64,000 nucleotides of DNA, taken from contig NZ_BBRF01000001.1 in assembly GCF_000975135.1 (NCBI RefSeq), positions 42,423 to 106,422 on the forward strand, in the 5' to 3' direction. A program made the translations under genes and the position numbers. Positions 1 to 7,307 of the stretch are shown piece by piece. The notes beneath the pieces were generated by a model, which was given only the letters and a program-made list of their open reading frames with translations, did not search any database and had not been told where the DNA came from. Numbering within the stretch: the stretch's first letter is position 1; every line of letters begins with the position of its first letter. Source of the stretch: Demequina aurantiaca. Lineage in GTDB: Bacteria; Actinomycetota; Actinomycetes; Actinomycetales; Demequinaceae.

Positions 1-173
1 CGACCCCCGCCCATCACGTGGTGAGCGCAACGCCTCCTGGTCTGCCCAGTCACCTGTCTGGCACGGGAGTCGAGGAGAGCACCATCTGGATGGGCCTCGC
101 CGGACTCGGCACAGCGCTCATCGGCGGAGTGCTAGTCATGGTCGCCAAGCGCCGCAGGACCGCCACCAGGTAG
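1..173 (+). CDS. C-terminal end of a cell-wall-anchored surface protein (partial)
   Basis: Only the last 57 codons lie in the window (frame from base 3, TAG at 171-173). The end has the layout of a sortase substrate: LSGTG, a hydrophobic stretch (IWMGLAGLGTALIGGVLVMV) and a basic tail (AKRRRTATR). The sorting motif is LSxTG rather than LPxTG, as in the galactanase at 24271-27963. The catalytic or binding part lies upstream and cannot be seen, so the function is unknown. A strong terminator follows directly. The anchor reading is fairly secure; sortase class is inference. Confidence 0.75.
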   Translation, partial: TPAHHVVSATPPGLPSHLSGTGVEESTIWMGLAGLGTALIGGVLVMVAKRRRTATR

Positions 174-183
174 CAGCCCCAGA

Positions 184-217
184 CCGTGCCAGGGCGACAA
201 AGCCCTGGCACGGTTTT
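184..217 (+). terminator. Rho-independent terminator after the surface-protein gene
   Basis: Perfect 12-bp stem (CCGTGCCAGGGC / GCCCTGGCACGG) with loop GACAAA, followed by TTTT at 214-217. It starts 11 nt after the stop codon of the partial gene. Confidence 0.92.
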
Positions 218-305
218 CACCTTCTCGAAGCGGCGAGCACCGCGATCAAGGCTCGGCGTCGCCTCGCTCGCTCTGGATGTAGCAAGGCAAGATCGTCGTC
301 GTATC

Positions 306-1319
306 CTAGGCGGACTGCCTCACCACGAGCTCCGTAGGCATGATCGTGGTGCGCGGTCGGTCCACATTGCCAGCAAGCACATCAATCAAAATGTCAGCCA
401 TCGTGCGGCCCATGTCTACCGATGGCTGACGCACGGTGGTCAGTGGCACCTCGCAGGCGTCCGCCGCTGGGCTGTCGTCGTATCCGACCACTGCCACGTC
501 GCCCGGGATCGCGTAGCCACGGTCCGTCAGGACTGGCATGGCACCGGTGGTCATCAGGTCCGAGGCGATGAACACCCCGTCAATGCTGGGGTCACGATCG
601 AGAATCTCGCGCATCGCACGCTGGGCTCCGAGCACGGTGTAATCGCCGTCGACACGGGGCCCCGGCTCAAGCCCATTGGCGTCAAGCACTCCGCGCCACC
701 CCTGAATACGGTCGAGAGCGCTCTGCATCGAATCTGGCCCAGTGATAGTGGCAATGCGCCGACATCCTCGCTCTACCAGACGCTGGGTGGCAGTCGCAGC
801 GCCGGCCACATTGTCGACATCGACCACGTACGCGTCGACGCCGGTCACCGCAGGGCGCCCACCAAAGACGATAGGCAGGATTCCACTGATCTGTTCGAGC
901 GAGTGGTCACTGGTGTGATGAGACACAACGGCTACCCCGTCAACGGCCCCGCCGGCGAGGTACCGCATCATTTTGGCGCTGGGATCAGGGCTGGCGACCA
1001 TGAGGTTCAGGACGTAATCACTCTGGTCGAGTCTGCTGTGGATGCCAGCCACGATCGAGGCGAAGTACACGTCACCAAAGAAACGCGTCACGTCCTCCGG
1101 TGCGACCAGTGCAATGGCGTGCGACTGCTGGCTCGCGAGCGAGCGTGCGGCGCGATTGGGAACGTAGCCAAGCTCCGCAATGGCGGTTCGCACGGCATCG
1201 GCGCTGGAGGGGTGAACCTTGGGAGAACCGTTGACCACACGAGAAACCGTGGCGCGAGAGACACCAGCACGTTCGGCCACCATCTCGAGCGTGGGTGCGG
1301 CGGTGCGAATTCCATTCAC
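306..1319 (-). CDS. LacI-family repressor, CebR-like, of the cellobiose-type importer
   Basis: DNA-binding repressor of 337 residues. The N-terminal LacI helix-turn-helix is clear (TLEMVAERAGVSRATVSRVV, then NGSPKV and a hinge LGYVPNRAARSLAS). A periplasmic-binding-protein-like effector domain follows, with the typical end segment GYDDSPAADACEVPLTTVRQP. The preferred start is GTG at 1319; an upstream in-frame ATG at 1358 would add a non-homologous 13-residue leader. The gene lies downstream of the importer genes on the same strand, behind a hairpin. CebR-like palindromes lie in front of the importer (4731-4764), and a 10-bp core match lies inside this gene (715-724). The effector is probably cellobiose or a related beta-glucoside; this is inference from the operators and the CebE-like neighbour. 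Confidence 0.85.
   Translation of the reverse strand: MNGIRTAAPTLEMVAERAGVSRATVSRVVNGSPKVHPSSADAVRTAIAELGYVPNRAARSLASQQSHAIALVAPEDVTRFFGDVYFASIVAGIHSRLDQSDYVLNLMVASPDPSAKMMRYLAGGAVDGVAVVSHHTSDHSLEQISGILPIVFGGRPAVTGVDAYVVDVDNVAGAATATQRLVERGCRRIATITGPDSMQSALDRIQGWRGVLDANGLEPGPRVDGDYTVLGAQRAMREILDRDPSIDGVFIASDLMTTGAMPVLTDRGYAIPGDVAVVGYDDSPAADACEVPLTTVRQPSVDMGRTMADILIDVLAGNVDRPRTTIMPTELVVRQSA
714..725. promoter_or_regulatory. Intragenic CebR-box-like palindrome
   Basis: AGAGCGCTCT at 715-724 is a perfect 10-bp palindrome and equals the core of the operator at 4731-4742. It lies inside the regulator's own coding sequence. It may be an auxiliary operator or a chance match. Confidence 0.3.
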
Positions 1320-1345
1320 TGAGACATCCCAACCACCCCTCGCGG

Positions 1346-1372
1346 GGTGCCCGCACAAGCATTGCGGGCACC
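1346..1372 (-). terminator. Hairpin between importer operon and repressor gene
   Basis: Perfect 10-bp stem GGTGCCCGCA / TGCGGGCACC with a 7-nt loop, between the stop of the CebG-like gene (1440) and the start of the repressor (1319). No T-run follows on either strand, so it may act as a Rho-assisted terminator, an attenuator or a 3'-end stabiliser. Confidence 0.6.
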
Positions 1373-1439
1373 ACCACGATGAGGACTCAAGCAGTTGGAC
1401 GACTTCACTGTCGACTCCAATCGGGATTCGTCGCGAGCG

Positions 1440-2291
1440 TTAGCCCTTGACGGCCCCCGCCATAATCCCGGACACGAGCTGACGACCGGCGAAGATGAAC
1501 AGAAGGAGCAGAGGAATCGTCGCGAGCATGACGCCAGCAAGCACCAGCGAGTAGTCCACGAAGAAGTTCGCCTGGAGCAGCGACAGCGCCAGCGGCAACG
1601 TCGGGTTGGACTGATCAAGGATGATCAGCGGCCACATGAAGTTGTTCCATGCCGTCACGAACGTGAAGAGGAACAGCATCGCGGCTGCCGGGCGTGCGGC
1701 GGGAACGCCCACGTGCCAGAAGGTGCGAAGCATGTTGCATCCATCGACGCGGGCGGCCTCGATCAACTCCGTAGGGAGGGACTGCTGCAAATACTGCGTC
1801 ATCCAAAACACACCGAACGCGGTGACAAGCGCCGGCACGATGACTGCACCGAGCGAACCCGTCCAACCAAATTCGTTCATCAGGATGTACAGCGGCACCA
1901 CACCGAGCTGCACGGGGACAACCATGGTTGCAATCACTGACGTGAGGAGAACCTTGTTGCCCTTGAAGTTCAGCTTTGCGAAGGCGAATCCTGCAATGGT
2001 GGAAAGAATGACTGTGGAGAGGCCGACTGTCGTCGAGACGATGATCGAGTTGCCCAGAGCCTTCCAGAAGTTCACCGCCGGGTTGCTGATGACTGAGGCA
2101 GCATTCGACAAGAAGTTCCCTGCGGGTATCCACGACAAGTTCTGATCGGTCACCGTAGAGGCGTCGCCAGATCCAATGAGGAATGTGTAGTACAGCGGGA
2201 ACAGAGAGGCAATCAGGACTACCCCAAGCGCGGCATACACGAACCACGTGGGCCTGCTGAGCGAAATAACGCTAGTTCGGCGGAGCGCCAT
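1440..2291 (-). CDS. Sugar ABC transporter permease, MalG/CebG-like
   Basis: Second membrane subunit of a carbohydrate importer (CUT1 family), 283 residues with six predicted membrane helices. The first helix follows a short cytoplasmic start (RPTWFVYAALGVVLIASLFPLYY). The EAA loop that contacts the ATPase is visible as LIEAARVDGCNMLRTFWHVGVPAARP. The ATG overlaps the stop of the CebF-like gene by one base (TAATG), so the two are translationally coupled. No ATPase gene is present, so a shared MsiK-type ATPase encoded elsewhere is expected. Cellobiose or cello-oligosaccharide specificity is inferred from the operator sequences and the binding protein. Confidence 0.88.
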   Translation of the reverse strand: MALRRTSVISLSRPTWFVYAALGVVLIASLFPLYYTFLIGSGDASTVTDQNLSWIPAGNFLSNAASVISNPAVNFWKALGNSIIVSTTVGLSTVILSTIAGFAFAKLNFKGNKVLLTSVIATMVVPVQLGVVPLYILMNEFGWTGSLGAVIVPALVTAFGVFWMTQYLQQSLPTELIEAARVDGCNMLRTFWHVGVPAARPAAAMLFLFTFVTAWNNFMWPLIILDQSNPTLPLALSLLQANFFVDYSLVLAGVMLATIPLLLLFIFAGRQLVSGIMAGAVKG

Positions 2292-3250
2292 TAGATGCCT
2301 CCTGTCTTATCGGTCTTGATGAATCTTCGGGTGATCCAGAGATTGATCAGACTGAAGATTACGATGATGAGGAAGAGGAGCCACGCGATCGCAGACGCCC
2401 TACCAAAGTTGAGTTGGCCCCAGCCGGTGTTGTACATGTACATCGTGATGGTCAACCACTGCTGGTCAGCACCACCACTACCGGTGTTGTCGAACATGCG
2501 GGGCTCGTCGAAGATCTGCAGGCCACCGATGGTCGCCGTGATAATCACAAAGATCATGGTGGGGCGAATCTGCGGAATCGTCACGGAGATGAATCTCCGC
2601 AATCGGCCAGCACCATCGATCGCTGCTGCCTCGTAGAGGTCACGCGGAATTGCCTGCATGGCGGCCAACAAGATCAAGGCGTTGTAACCAGTCCACCGGA
2701 AGTTCACCATGGTGGCGATAGCAAAGTGGCTGGGAAGCACCTCTTTATGCCAGCCGATCGGGTCGATGCCGATCATTCCGAGCCACTGGTTGAAGACACC
2801 GCTCTCGTCTGCAAACAGCTTCGAGAAGATGATGCCGACGGCGACGGGCATAACGACGTAGGGGACCAGGACGCCCATACGCCAGAAGGTGCGCGCGCGG
2901 AGGTGATGGTCGAGCATCGCCGCGATGAACGTGGACATGAGGAGCTGCGGGATGGATGACAGCAGGAAGATTGAGAAGGTGTTGCGGAGCGCAAGCCAGA
3001 ACTTGCGGTCGTGCAACACAAAGTCGAAATTGCCGAACCCGATGAATTCACCGGAGTTGCGGATCGTGTCCCAGTCCATCATCGAGATGACAGCCGTGTA
3101 GATGATGGGGAAGATGCCGAAGAGGGCAAACACGATGAAGAACGGAGCTATATAGAGATAGGGGGACGCCTTGAGGTCCCACCTGCCGAGGCGCTGACGC
3201 CAAAGGTCACGCGACGTCTCGGTTTTGGTGTCCAAGTCAGTGGTAGACAT
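2291..3250 (-). CDS. Sugar ABC transporter permease, MalF/CebF-like
   Basis: First membrane subunit of the same importer, 319 residues. A hydrophilic N-terminus (about 1-27) precedes the first helix (ASPYLYIAPFFIVFALFGIFPII). The conserved EAA segment is DLYEAAAIDGAGRLRRFISV. Length fits the short MalF type that lacks the large extracytoplasmic loop, unlike the permease at 30921-32534. It lies between the binding-protein gene and the CebG-like gene. A hairpin at 3287-3324 separates it from the binding-protein gene and probably lowers permease expression relative to the binding protein. Confidence 0.88.
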   Translation of the reverse strand: MSTTDLDTKTETSRDLWRQRLGRWDLKASPYLYIAPFFIVFALFGIFPIIYTAVISMMDWDTIRNSGEFIGFGNFDFVLHDRKFWLALRNTFSIFLLSSIPQLLMSTFIAAMLDHHLRARTFWRMGVLVPYVVMPVAVGIIFSKLFADESGVFNQWLGMIGIDPIGWHKEVLPSHFAIATMVNFRWTGYNALILLAAMQAIPRDLYEAAAIDGAGRLRRFISVTIPQIRPTMIFVIITATIGGLQIFDEPRMFDNTGSGGADQQWLTITMYMYNTGWGQLNFGRASAIAWLLFLIIVIFSLINLWITRRFIKTDKTGGI

Positions 3251-3286
3251 GAGCTTCTTTCAGGTCAAGGACGGTTTCAAGGGGAG

Positions 3287-3324
3287 AGTCAGGGCCGCCC
3301 CCTGGAGGGGAGGCGACCCTGACT
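3287..3324 (-). terminator. Post-binding-protein stem-loop (attenuator or mRNA stabiliser)
   Basis: AGTCAGGG-cc-GCC pairs with GGC-ga-CCCTGACT, an 11-bp interrupted stem just after the binding-protein stop codon (3337). Similar hairpins after binding-protein genes of sugar importers partly terminate or protect the upstream mRNA. A comparable element follows the second importer's binding protein (32589-32620). Confidence 0.7.
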
Positions 3325-3336
3325 GGTGAAACGGAA

Positions 3337-4689
3337 TTAACCGATGTTGTTAATGTCCGTGACTGCCTTGTCCCATGATGCATCGGGAGCGTCCGTACCA
3401 TCGTCAACGCGGGTCAGCGCGTCAGTAATGGCGGTGTTGACCTGGAAGTAGTACGTGCCCTTATACGGCGACGGGAGAACTGCCTGAGCGCGGTCTGCGA
3501 AGATCGTGCCGGTGGCTGCGTCGTTGAAGAACGCGTTGGAGGCCGAAGCCACCAGCGGGTCCTCGTATGCGGCAGGCTGGCTGGGGTACGTACCAGCGTT
3601 AGCGAATGCCTTGGCCTGCTGCTCGGGAGCGGTCAGCCAGTCAGCGAGCTTCTTAGCCTCGTCGACGTTTGCGCCGTTCGCAGGCACGGTGAGCCATGAG
3701 CCACCCCAGTTACCGCCACCGTTGGGGTAGACGTTTGCGATGTTCCAGTCGGTTGCGTCAGCAGCCGAACCGGAGATCACACCGAGCATCCACGGCGGGC
3801 ACAGCATGACGGCGAATGCGTCGTTCTGCATGCCGGCGAACCAGTCTTCGCTCCACTGACCGAGGTGAGTGGACTGGTCCTTCGACGCAACAGTGAGCTG
3901 GTCGTATGCAGCCTTAACCTCGGGGTTGTCGAGAGCAATGATGTCGCCAGAGTCGGCGTCTTCGTATGCGGGGTCGATCTGGTTGATCATGCCCTGCCAG
4001 ATGCCGCCCGTGGAGTCGAAGAATGCCTTGCCCGTGGCGTCGAAGTACTTCTGGCCGACGTCGAAGAAGTTCGCCCAGTCGCCATCGAGAAGGTCAGCGA
4101 CACCGTCGGGGTCGGAAGCCAGGCCGGCCTCCTCGAACAGCGAGGAGCGGTAGCAGACAGCCTGCGGACCAACGTCGGTTCCGGCACCGATGAGGCGACC
4201 GTCCTGGTCGGTAGCGTCGGCAACCTTGGAGTCGAGCCAGCGGCCGTCAAGCGACGGGTCCGTCAGGTCTGCAAGGAGGTCCGAGTACTGCATGACCTCG
4301 GGCATCCAGTCGACTTCAACCATCTCGACGTCTGCGAGGCCACCCGGGCCGAGCTTGGCGAAGAAGTTGGTGCGTGCGTCACCGGACTCGGCCTTGCGGT
4401 CGTACGTGATGGTGACGTTCGGGTTGGCATCCATGTACTCCTGGATGAGGTCGTACTCGTAGTTGGCGTCAGGCTGCTCAATCGAGTTATAACCAGGGGT
4501 GTTGAACGTGGCGAGCGTGAGCGTAACGGGCTCAGCGTTCGCATCGGGCGAGGTGGACTCCATGGCGCCACCGGTCGCGGACGTGCTGGGCTCAGGGTCG
4601 TCGCTGCTGGAGCAGCCTGCGACCGTGAGAGCGAGAATTGCTACGCCGGCCGAGAGGCCAAGTGCAGTCTTACGACGTGAGAAGGTCAC
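3337..4689 (-). CDS. Sugar-binding lipoprotein of ABC importer, CebE-like
   Basis: Extracytoplasmic solute-binding lipoprotein of about 450 residues. The N-terminus has basic residues (FSRRKT), a hydrophobic stretch and a lipobox ending VAGC, with the lipidated Cys near residue 26; a Ser/Asp/Pro-rich linker follows. The body resembles family 1 binding proteins for cello-oligosaccharides. A GTG at 4695 directly abuts AAAGGA and leaves no spacing; the GTG two codons later at 4689 has AGGAG about five bases upstream and is preferred. The gene is first in the importer operon, behind promoter 4777-4806 and two CebR-like operators. Ligand identity is inference. Confidence 0.87.
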   Translation of the reverse strand: MTFSRRKTALGLSAGVAILALTVAGCSSSDDPEPSTSATGGAMESTSPDANAEPVTLTLATFNTPGYNSIEQPDANYEYDLIQEYMDANPNVTITYDRKAESGDARTNFFAKLGPGGLADVEMVEVDWMPEVMQYSDLLADLTDPSLDGRWLDSKVADATDQDGRLIGAGTDVGPQAVCYRSSLFEEAGLASDPDGVADLLDGDWANFFDVGQKYFDATGKAFFDSTGGIWQGMINQIDPAYEDADSGDIIALDNPEVKAAYDQLTVASKDQSTHLGQWSEDWFAGMQNDAFAVMLCPPWMLGVISGSAADATDWNIANVYPNGGGNWGGSWLTVPANGANVDEAKKLADWLTAPEQQAKAFANAGTYPSQPAAYEDPLVASASNAFFNDAATGTIFADRAQAVLPSPYKGTYYFQVNTAITDALTRVDDGTDAPDASWDKAVTDINNIG

Positions 4690-4730
4690 GTTCACTCCTT
4701 TGTGAGTAAGGGTTGATGTCCAGACTCGAG

Positions 4731-4742
4731 GAGAGCGCTCTC
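4731..4742. promoter_or_regulatory. CebR-like operator 1
   Basis: GAGAGCGCTCTC, a perfect 12-bp palindrome in the 5' leader of the binding-protein gene. It has the GAGCGCTC core of the actinobacterial CebR/CelR box TGGGAGCGCTCCCA. Its centre is 21 bp (two helical turns) from operator 2. Confidence 0.75.
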
Positions 4743-4750
4743 ATTGTGCG

Positions 4751-4764
4751 TGAGAGCGCTCCCA
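4751..4764. promoter_or_regulatory. CebR-like operator 2
   Basis: TGAGAGCGCTCCCA differs from the published CebR/CelR box TGGGAGCGCTCCCA at one position. It lies just downstream of the expected transcription start, so binding would block elongation or open-complex escape. Confidence 0.82.
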
Positions 4765-4776
4765 CGAATCGAGTTC

Positions 4777-4806
4777 ACGGTATGCCTGCCCCGCAAGGGG
4801 TGTCAA
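4777..4806 (-). promoter_or_regulatory. Sigma-A-type promoter of the cellobiose-type importer operon
   Basis: On the minus strand, -35 TTGACA (4806-4801), an 18-bp spacer and -10 TACCGT (4782-4777). The start point is expected near 4770, which places both CebR-like boxes in the early transcribed region. Confidence 0.75.
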
Positions 4807-4822
4807 TCGAAAAAGGCCCATT

Positions 4823-4871
4823 CGTATCGTTTCGTCACCGAATCGTTACGAATGAGAGTCGAAACGTTACG
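4823..4871. promoter_or_regulatory. Three copies of a LacI-type 12-mer upstream of the importer promoter
   Basis: CGAAACGATACG (minus strand, 4834-4823), CGAATCGTTACG (4839-4850) and CGAAACGTTACG (4860-4871). Each is an imperfect palindrome with a central CG. The last two start 21 bp apart. All lie upstream of the -35 box. The related perfect palindrome CGAATCGATTCG sits in the beta-glucosidase promoter at 53107-53118. Confidence 0.5.
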
Positions 4872-5047
4872 GTCGCGTCCGATCTGTGCCGTTTTGGGCC
4901 ATTATCGTGAGCACTACGCTTCAGGAAAGTTGCATCGTCGTCACACACAATGCATCATCCAAGCCTTTGGACTCCCATTACTCTGCTGTCACATCCCCGT
5001 GGGTCATGGTGATGGTCACGTCAATGAGATGAGCCCAGCGGGGCGCT
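4872..5047. other. Rest of the intergenic region between importer promoter and aldo/keto reductase
   Basis: Together with 4690-4871 this forms a 358-base gap. Beyond the promoter, operators and 12-mers listed separately, I see no convincing gene, RNA or strong hairpin. The short plus-strand frames here have no ribosome-binding site and no recognisable protein. Confidence 0.5.
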
Positions 5048-6088
5048 CTAGATCTCGCCCTTGCGCGCCCCCGCCCACAGGTCAATCCCGGCGTCGGTCG
5101 CGTACTCGTCAATCTCAGCGAGTTCCGCGGATGTGAATTCGAGATTGTCGAGTGCACCCACGTTCTGCTCGAGCTGCTTGACGGAGCTTGCCCCGATCAC
5201 CAAGGACGTCACTCGCTCGTCCCGCAATGCCCAAGCGAGTGCAAGCTGCGCAAGTGTCTGGCCGCGCTTCTCCGCGATCGCATTGAGCGATCGCAGGCGC
5301 TCGATCATGTCGTCGTTGATCCAGTCCTTGTCCAGCGATGACCCCTCGGCCGCCCGCGAGTCCGCGGGAATCCCGTCGAGGTAGCGCGGGGTCAGCATCC
5401 CCTGGGCGAGCGGCGAAAATCCGATGACACCAGCACCGACCTCGTCAGTCGCGTCGAGCAGTCCCTCAGTTTCGATCCAGCGGTTCAGCATCGAGTACGA
5501 GGGCTGGTGGATGAGCAGAGGCGTCCCGAACTCGCGCAGAATCTCAGCCATCTGGCGCGTGTGATCCGCGTCGTAGGAGGAGATACCCACGTAGAGGGCC
5601 TTGCCCGCGCGCACGGCTGCGTCGAGTGCGCCGGCGGTCTCCTCGAGTGGGGTCGCCGCGTCAAAGCGGTGGCTATAGAAGATGTCGACGTAGTCGAGAC
5701 CCATGCGAGTCAGCGACTGGTCCAGGCTCGCGGTGACGTACTTGCGCCCTCCCCCGCCCTGTCCGTACGGCCCCGGCCACATGTCCCAGCCCGCCTTGGT
5801 AGAGATCACCAGCTCGTCGCGGTACGGCTTGAAGTCGGTGGCCATCATGCGGCCAAAGTTCTCCTCGGCAGAGCCATACGGCGGTCCGTAGTTGTTGGCC
5901 AAGTCGAAGTGAGTGATGCCAAGGTCGAAGGCTCGCGTCAAGATCTCGCGTTGCGTCTCGTAGGGACGGTCTCCTCCAAAGTTGTGCCAAAGTCCAAGCG
6001 ACAGTAGCGGCAGGTCCAGCCCCGAGCGGCCCGTGCGGCGGTAGGTCATGGGGCCGTCGTAGCGGTTCTCGTGTGCAAGGTAGGTCAT
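5048..6088 (-). CDS. Aldo/keto reductase, YghZ (L-glyceraldehyde 3-phosphate reductase)-like
   Basis: NADPH-dependent reductase with a TIM barrel, 346 residues, close to the usual AKR14 length. The catalytic tetrad is visible as FDLANNYG (Asp and Tyr), ISTKAG (Lys) and FYSHRFD (His). The cofactor region near the C-terminus reads VIGASSVKQLEQN. The start ATG at 6088 has AGAGG seven bases upstream. YghZ-type members reduce L-glyceraldehyde 3-phosphate and methylglyoxal; the natural substrate here is not shown by the sequence. It is a single-gene unit and converges on no other gene; the CebEFG-like control region lies downstream. Confidence 0.85.
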   Translation of the reverse strand: MTYLAHENRYDGPMTYRRTGRSGLDLPLLSLGLWHNFGGDRPYETQREILTRAFDLGITHFDLANNYGPPYGSAEENFGRMMATDFKPYRDELVISTKAGWDMWPGPYGQGGGGRKYVTASLDQSLTRMGLDYVDIFYSHRFDAATPLEETAGALDAAVRAGKALYVGISSYDADHTRQMAEILREFGTPLLIHQPSYSMLNRWIETEGLLDATDEVGAGVIGFSPLAQGMLTPRYLDGIPADSRAAEGSSLDKDWINDDMIERLRSLNAIAEKRGQTLAQLALAWALRDERVTSLVIGASSVKQLEQNVGALDNLEFTSAELAEIDEYATDAGIDLWAGARKGEI

Positions 6089-6188
6089 CAGTGAGCCTCT
6101 CGTGGTGAATAGGGTCCGGTGGTGCCAACGTCTTGCTACCTCAAACTATGCCCAACGGCGGCCGCGCCAGTCGCCGGGCAGCATCGTC

Positions 6189-6194
6189 TAGGCT
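6189..6194 (+). promoter_or_regulatory. Probable -10 box of the YxlE/F/G-like operon
   Basis: TAGGCT, a TAnnnT hexamer 34 nt before the preferred start at 6229. The -35 region is not recognisable. Confidence 0.35.
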
Positions 6195-6228
6195 GGTTTT
6201 GTTCGTGACAGTCAGATTGGGGAGCAAG

Positions 6229-6432
6229 GTGGAGACGACCGATGTTCCGTGGGCGGCACTAGTACCAATCCTCGTGATTCTGCTGGCCTTTGTGGTGTTC
6301 TGCTGGGTCGACATCTCCCGTCACGCCGTTAAGCACTTGCCCAAGTGGGCATGGGCGATCATCGTCGCGATCTCGATACCACTCGGGGGTATCGTCTACC
6401 TGATCGTCGGGCGCGATTCCAACCGCCAATGA
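6229..6432 (+). CDS. Small membrane protein with PLD-nuclease N-terminal (PLDc_N/YxlE-like) domain
   Basis: Two-helix membrane protein of 67 residues: VPILVILLAFVVFCWVDI, a short loop (SRHAVKHLPKWA) and WAIIVAISIPLGGIVYLIVG. This is the PLDc_N module found in front of cardiolipin synthases and as stand-alone proteins beside ABC exporters. The start GTG at 6229 has GGGGAG four bases upstream; the longer frame from 6133 has no ribosome-binding site. The stop overlaps the ATPase start (ATGA). The order PLDc_N, ATPase, permease matches yxlE-yxlF-yxlG of the Bacillus sigY operon. A role in control or assembly of the exporter is inference. Confidence 0.75.
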   Translation: METTDVPWAALVPILVILLAFVVFCWVDISRHAVKHLPKWAWAIIVAISIPLGGIVYLIVGRDSNRQ

Positions 6433-7307
6433 TCACTACTCGGGGGCTATCCAAGAGTTACGGCTCCGCGCTCGTGCTCGATGGGGTTGACCTCGCAGTC
6501 CCCCAAGGCTCCGTCTACGGCCTCGCCGGCCCCAACGGCGCGGGCAAGACCACGCTCATCAACATCGTTGCGGGGCTCCGGGCCGCCACCTCCGGCGACG
6601 TCGACGTCCAGACCTCAAGCGACCAGATCGCGGTCCTGTCGGACACCCCTCGATTCGAGCCGTGGCTCACCGGTCGCGAAGTCGTGACGCTCGCTCTCTC
6701 GCTCGCCACAGGTGCAACGAATTACGACAGAGTCGACGAGGTCCTCGGCCAGACGGGACTCTCCGATGCGGCATCGCGGAGGTGCGCCGGATACTCACGC
6801 GGCATGCTTCAGCGGCTCGGCATTGCCTCCACCTTGGTCGCAGGCCCAAGCCTGATCCTGCTAGACGAACCCGCATCAGCGCTCGACCCCCAGGGACGCC
6901 GCGAAATCCTCAACCTCATCGCCGATCTGCGCGGTCAGGCCACCGTGCTGTTTTCTAGCCACATTCTGGGCGACGTGCAGGAGGTCTGCGACACGGTAGG
7001 CATCCTGCACCACGGGTCGCTGCTGTTCCAGGGGCCGCTCGACGAATTGCTCGTTGGCAACGCTGTTCCCCGCTATCTGGTCAAGGTCAGCGGCGGCGCA
7101 GCGGCGATTGCCCGCGAACTCGACCGCGAGGACTGGGTACGCACGGCATCGGCGGAGGGGGACGGCCGCGTCACCCTCGAGGTCACCACGACGGCCGATG
7201 CTCAGCAACACCTTCCTGCGGCGCTCGCCAAAGCGAGTGCGATTGTCGTGTCGCTCGGCCCCGAAGAAATGAGTCTCGAGCGCGCGTTCCTGGAGCTCAC
7301 CTCATGA
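6429..7307 (+). CDS. ABC transporter ATP-binding protein, YxlF-like
   Basis: ATPase of a two-component ABC exporter, 292 residues. Walker A GPNGAGKTTL, signature GYSRGMLQRLG, Walker B LILLDEPASALDP and the switch His in FSSHI are present. The C-terminal 80 residues form the extension usual for CcmA/NatA-like drug or bacteriocin export ATPases. The ATG at 6429 overlaps the preceding stop, and the stop overlaps the permease ATG at 7304 (both ATGA), so the three genes are tightly coupled. The exported substrate is unknown; envelope-stress or antimicrobial export is the usual context of this cassette. Confidence 0.88.
   Translation: MITTRGLSKSYGSALVLDGVDLAVPQGSVYGLAGPNGAGKTTLINIVAGLRAATSGDVDVQTSSDQIAVLSDTPRFEPWLTGREVVTLALSLATGATNYDRVDEVLGQTGLSDAASRRCAGYSRGMLQRLGIASTLVAGPSLILLDEPASALDPQGRREILNLIADLRGQATVLFSSHILGDVQEVCDTVGILHHGSLLFQGPLDELLVGNAVPRYLVKVSGGAAAIARELDREDWVRTASAEGDGRVTLEVTTTADAQQHLPAALAKASAIVVSLGPEEMSLERAFLELTS

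Noticed and set aside
186..1322. 378-codon plus-strand frame opposite the first LacI regulator
   Set aside because: It begins inside the terminator at 184-217 and mirrors the regulator gene.
4744..5136. 130-codon plus-strand frame in the importer control region
   Set aside because: It runs through operators and promoter elements, has no ribosome-binding site and ends inside the aldo/keto reductase gene.
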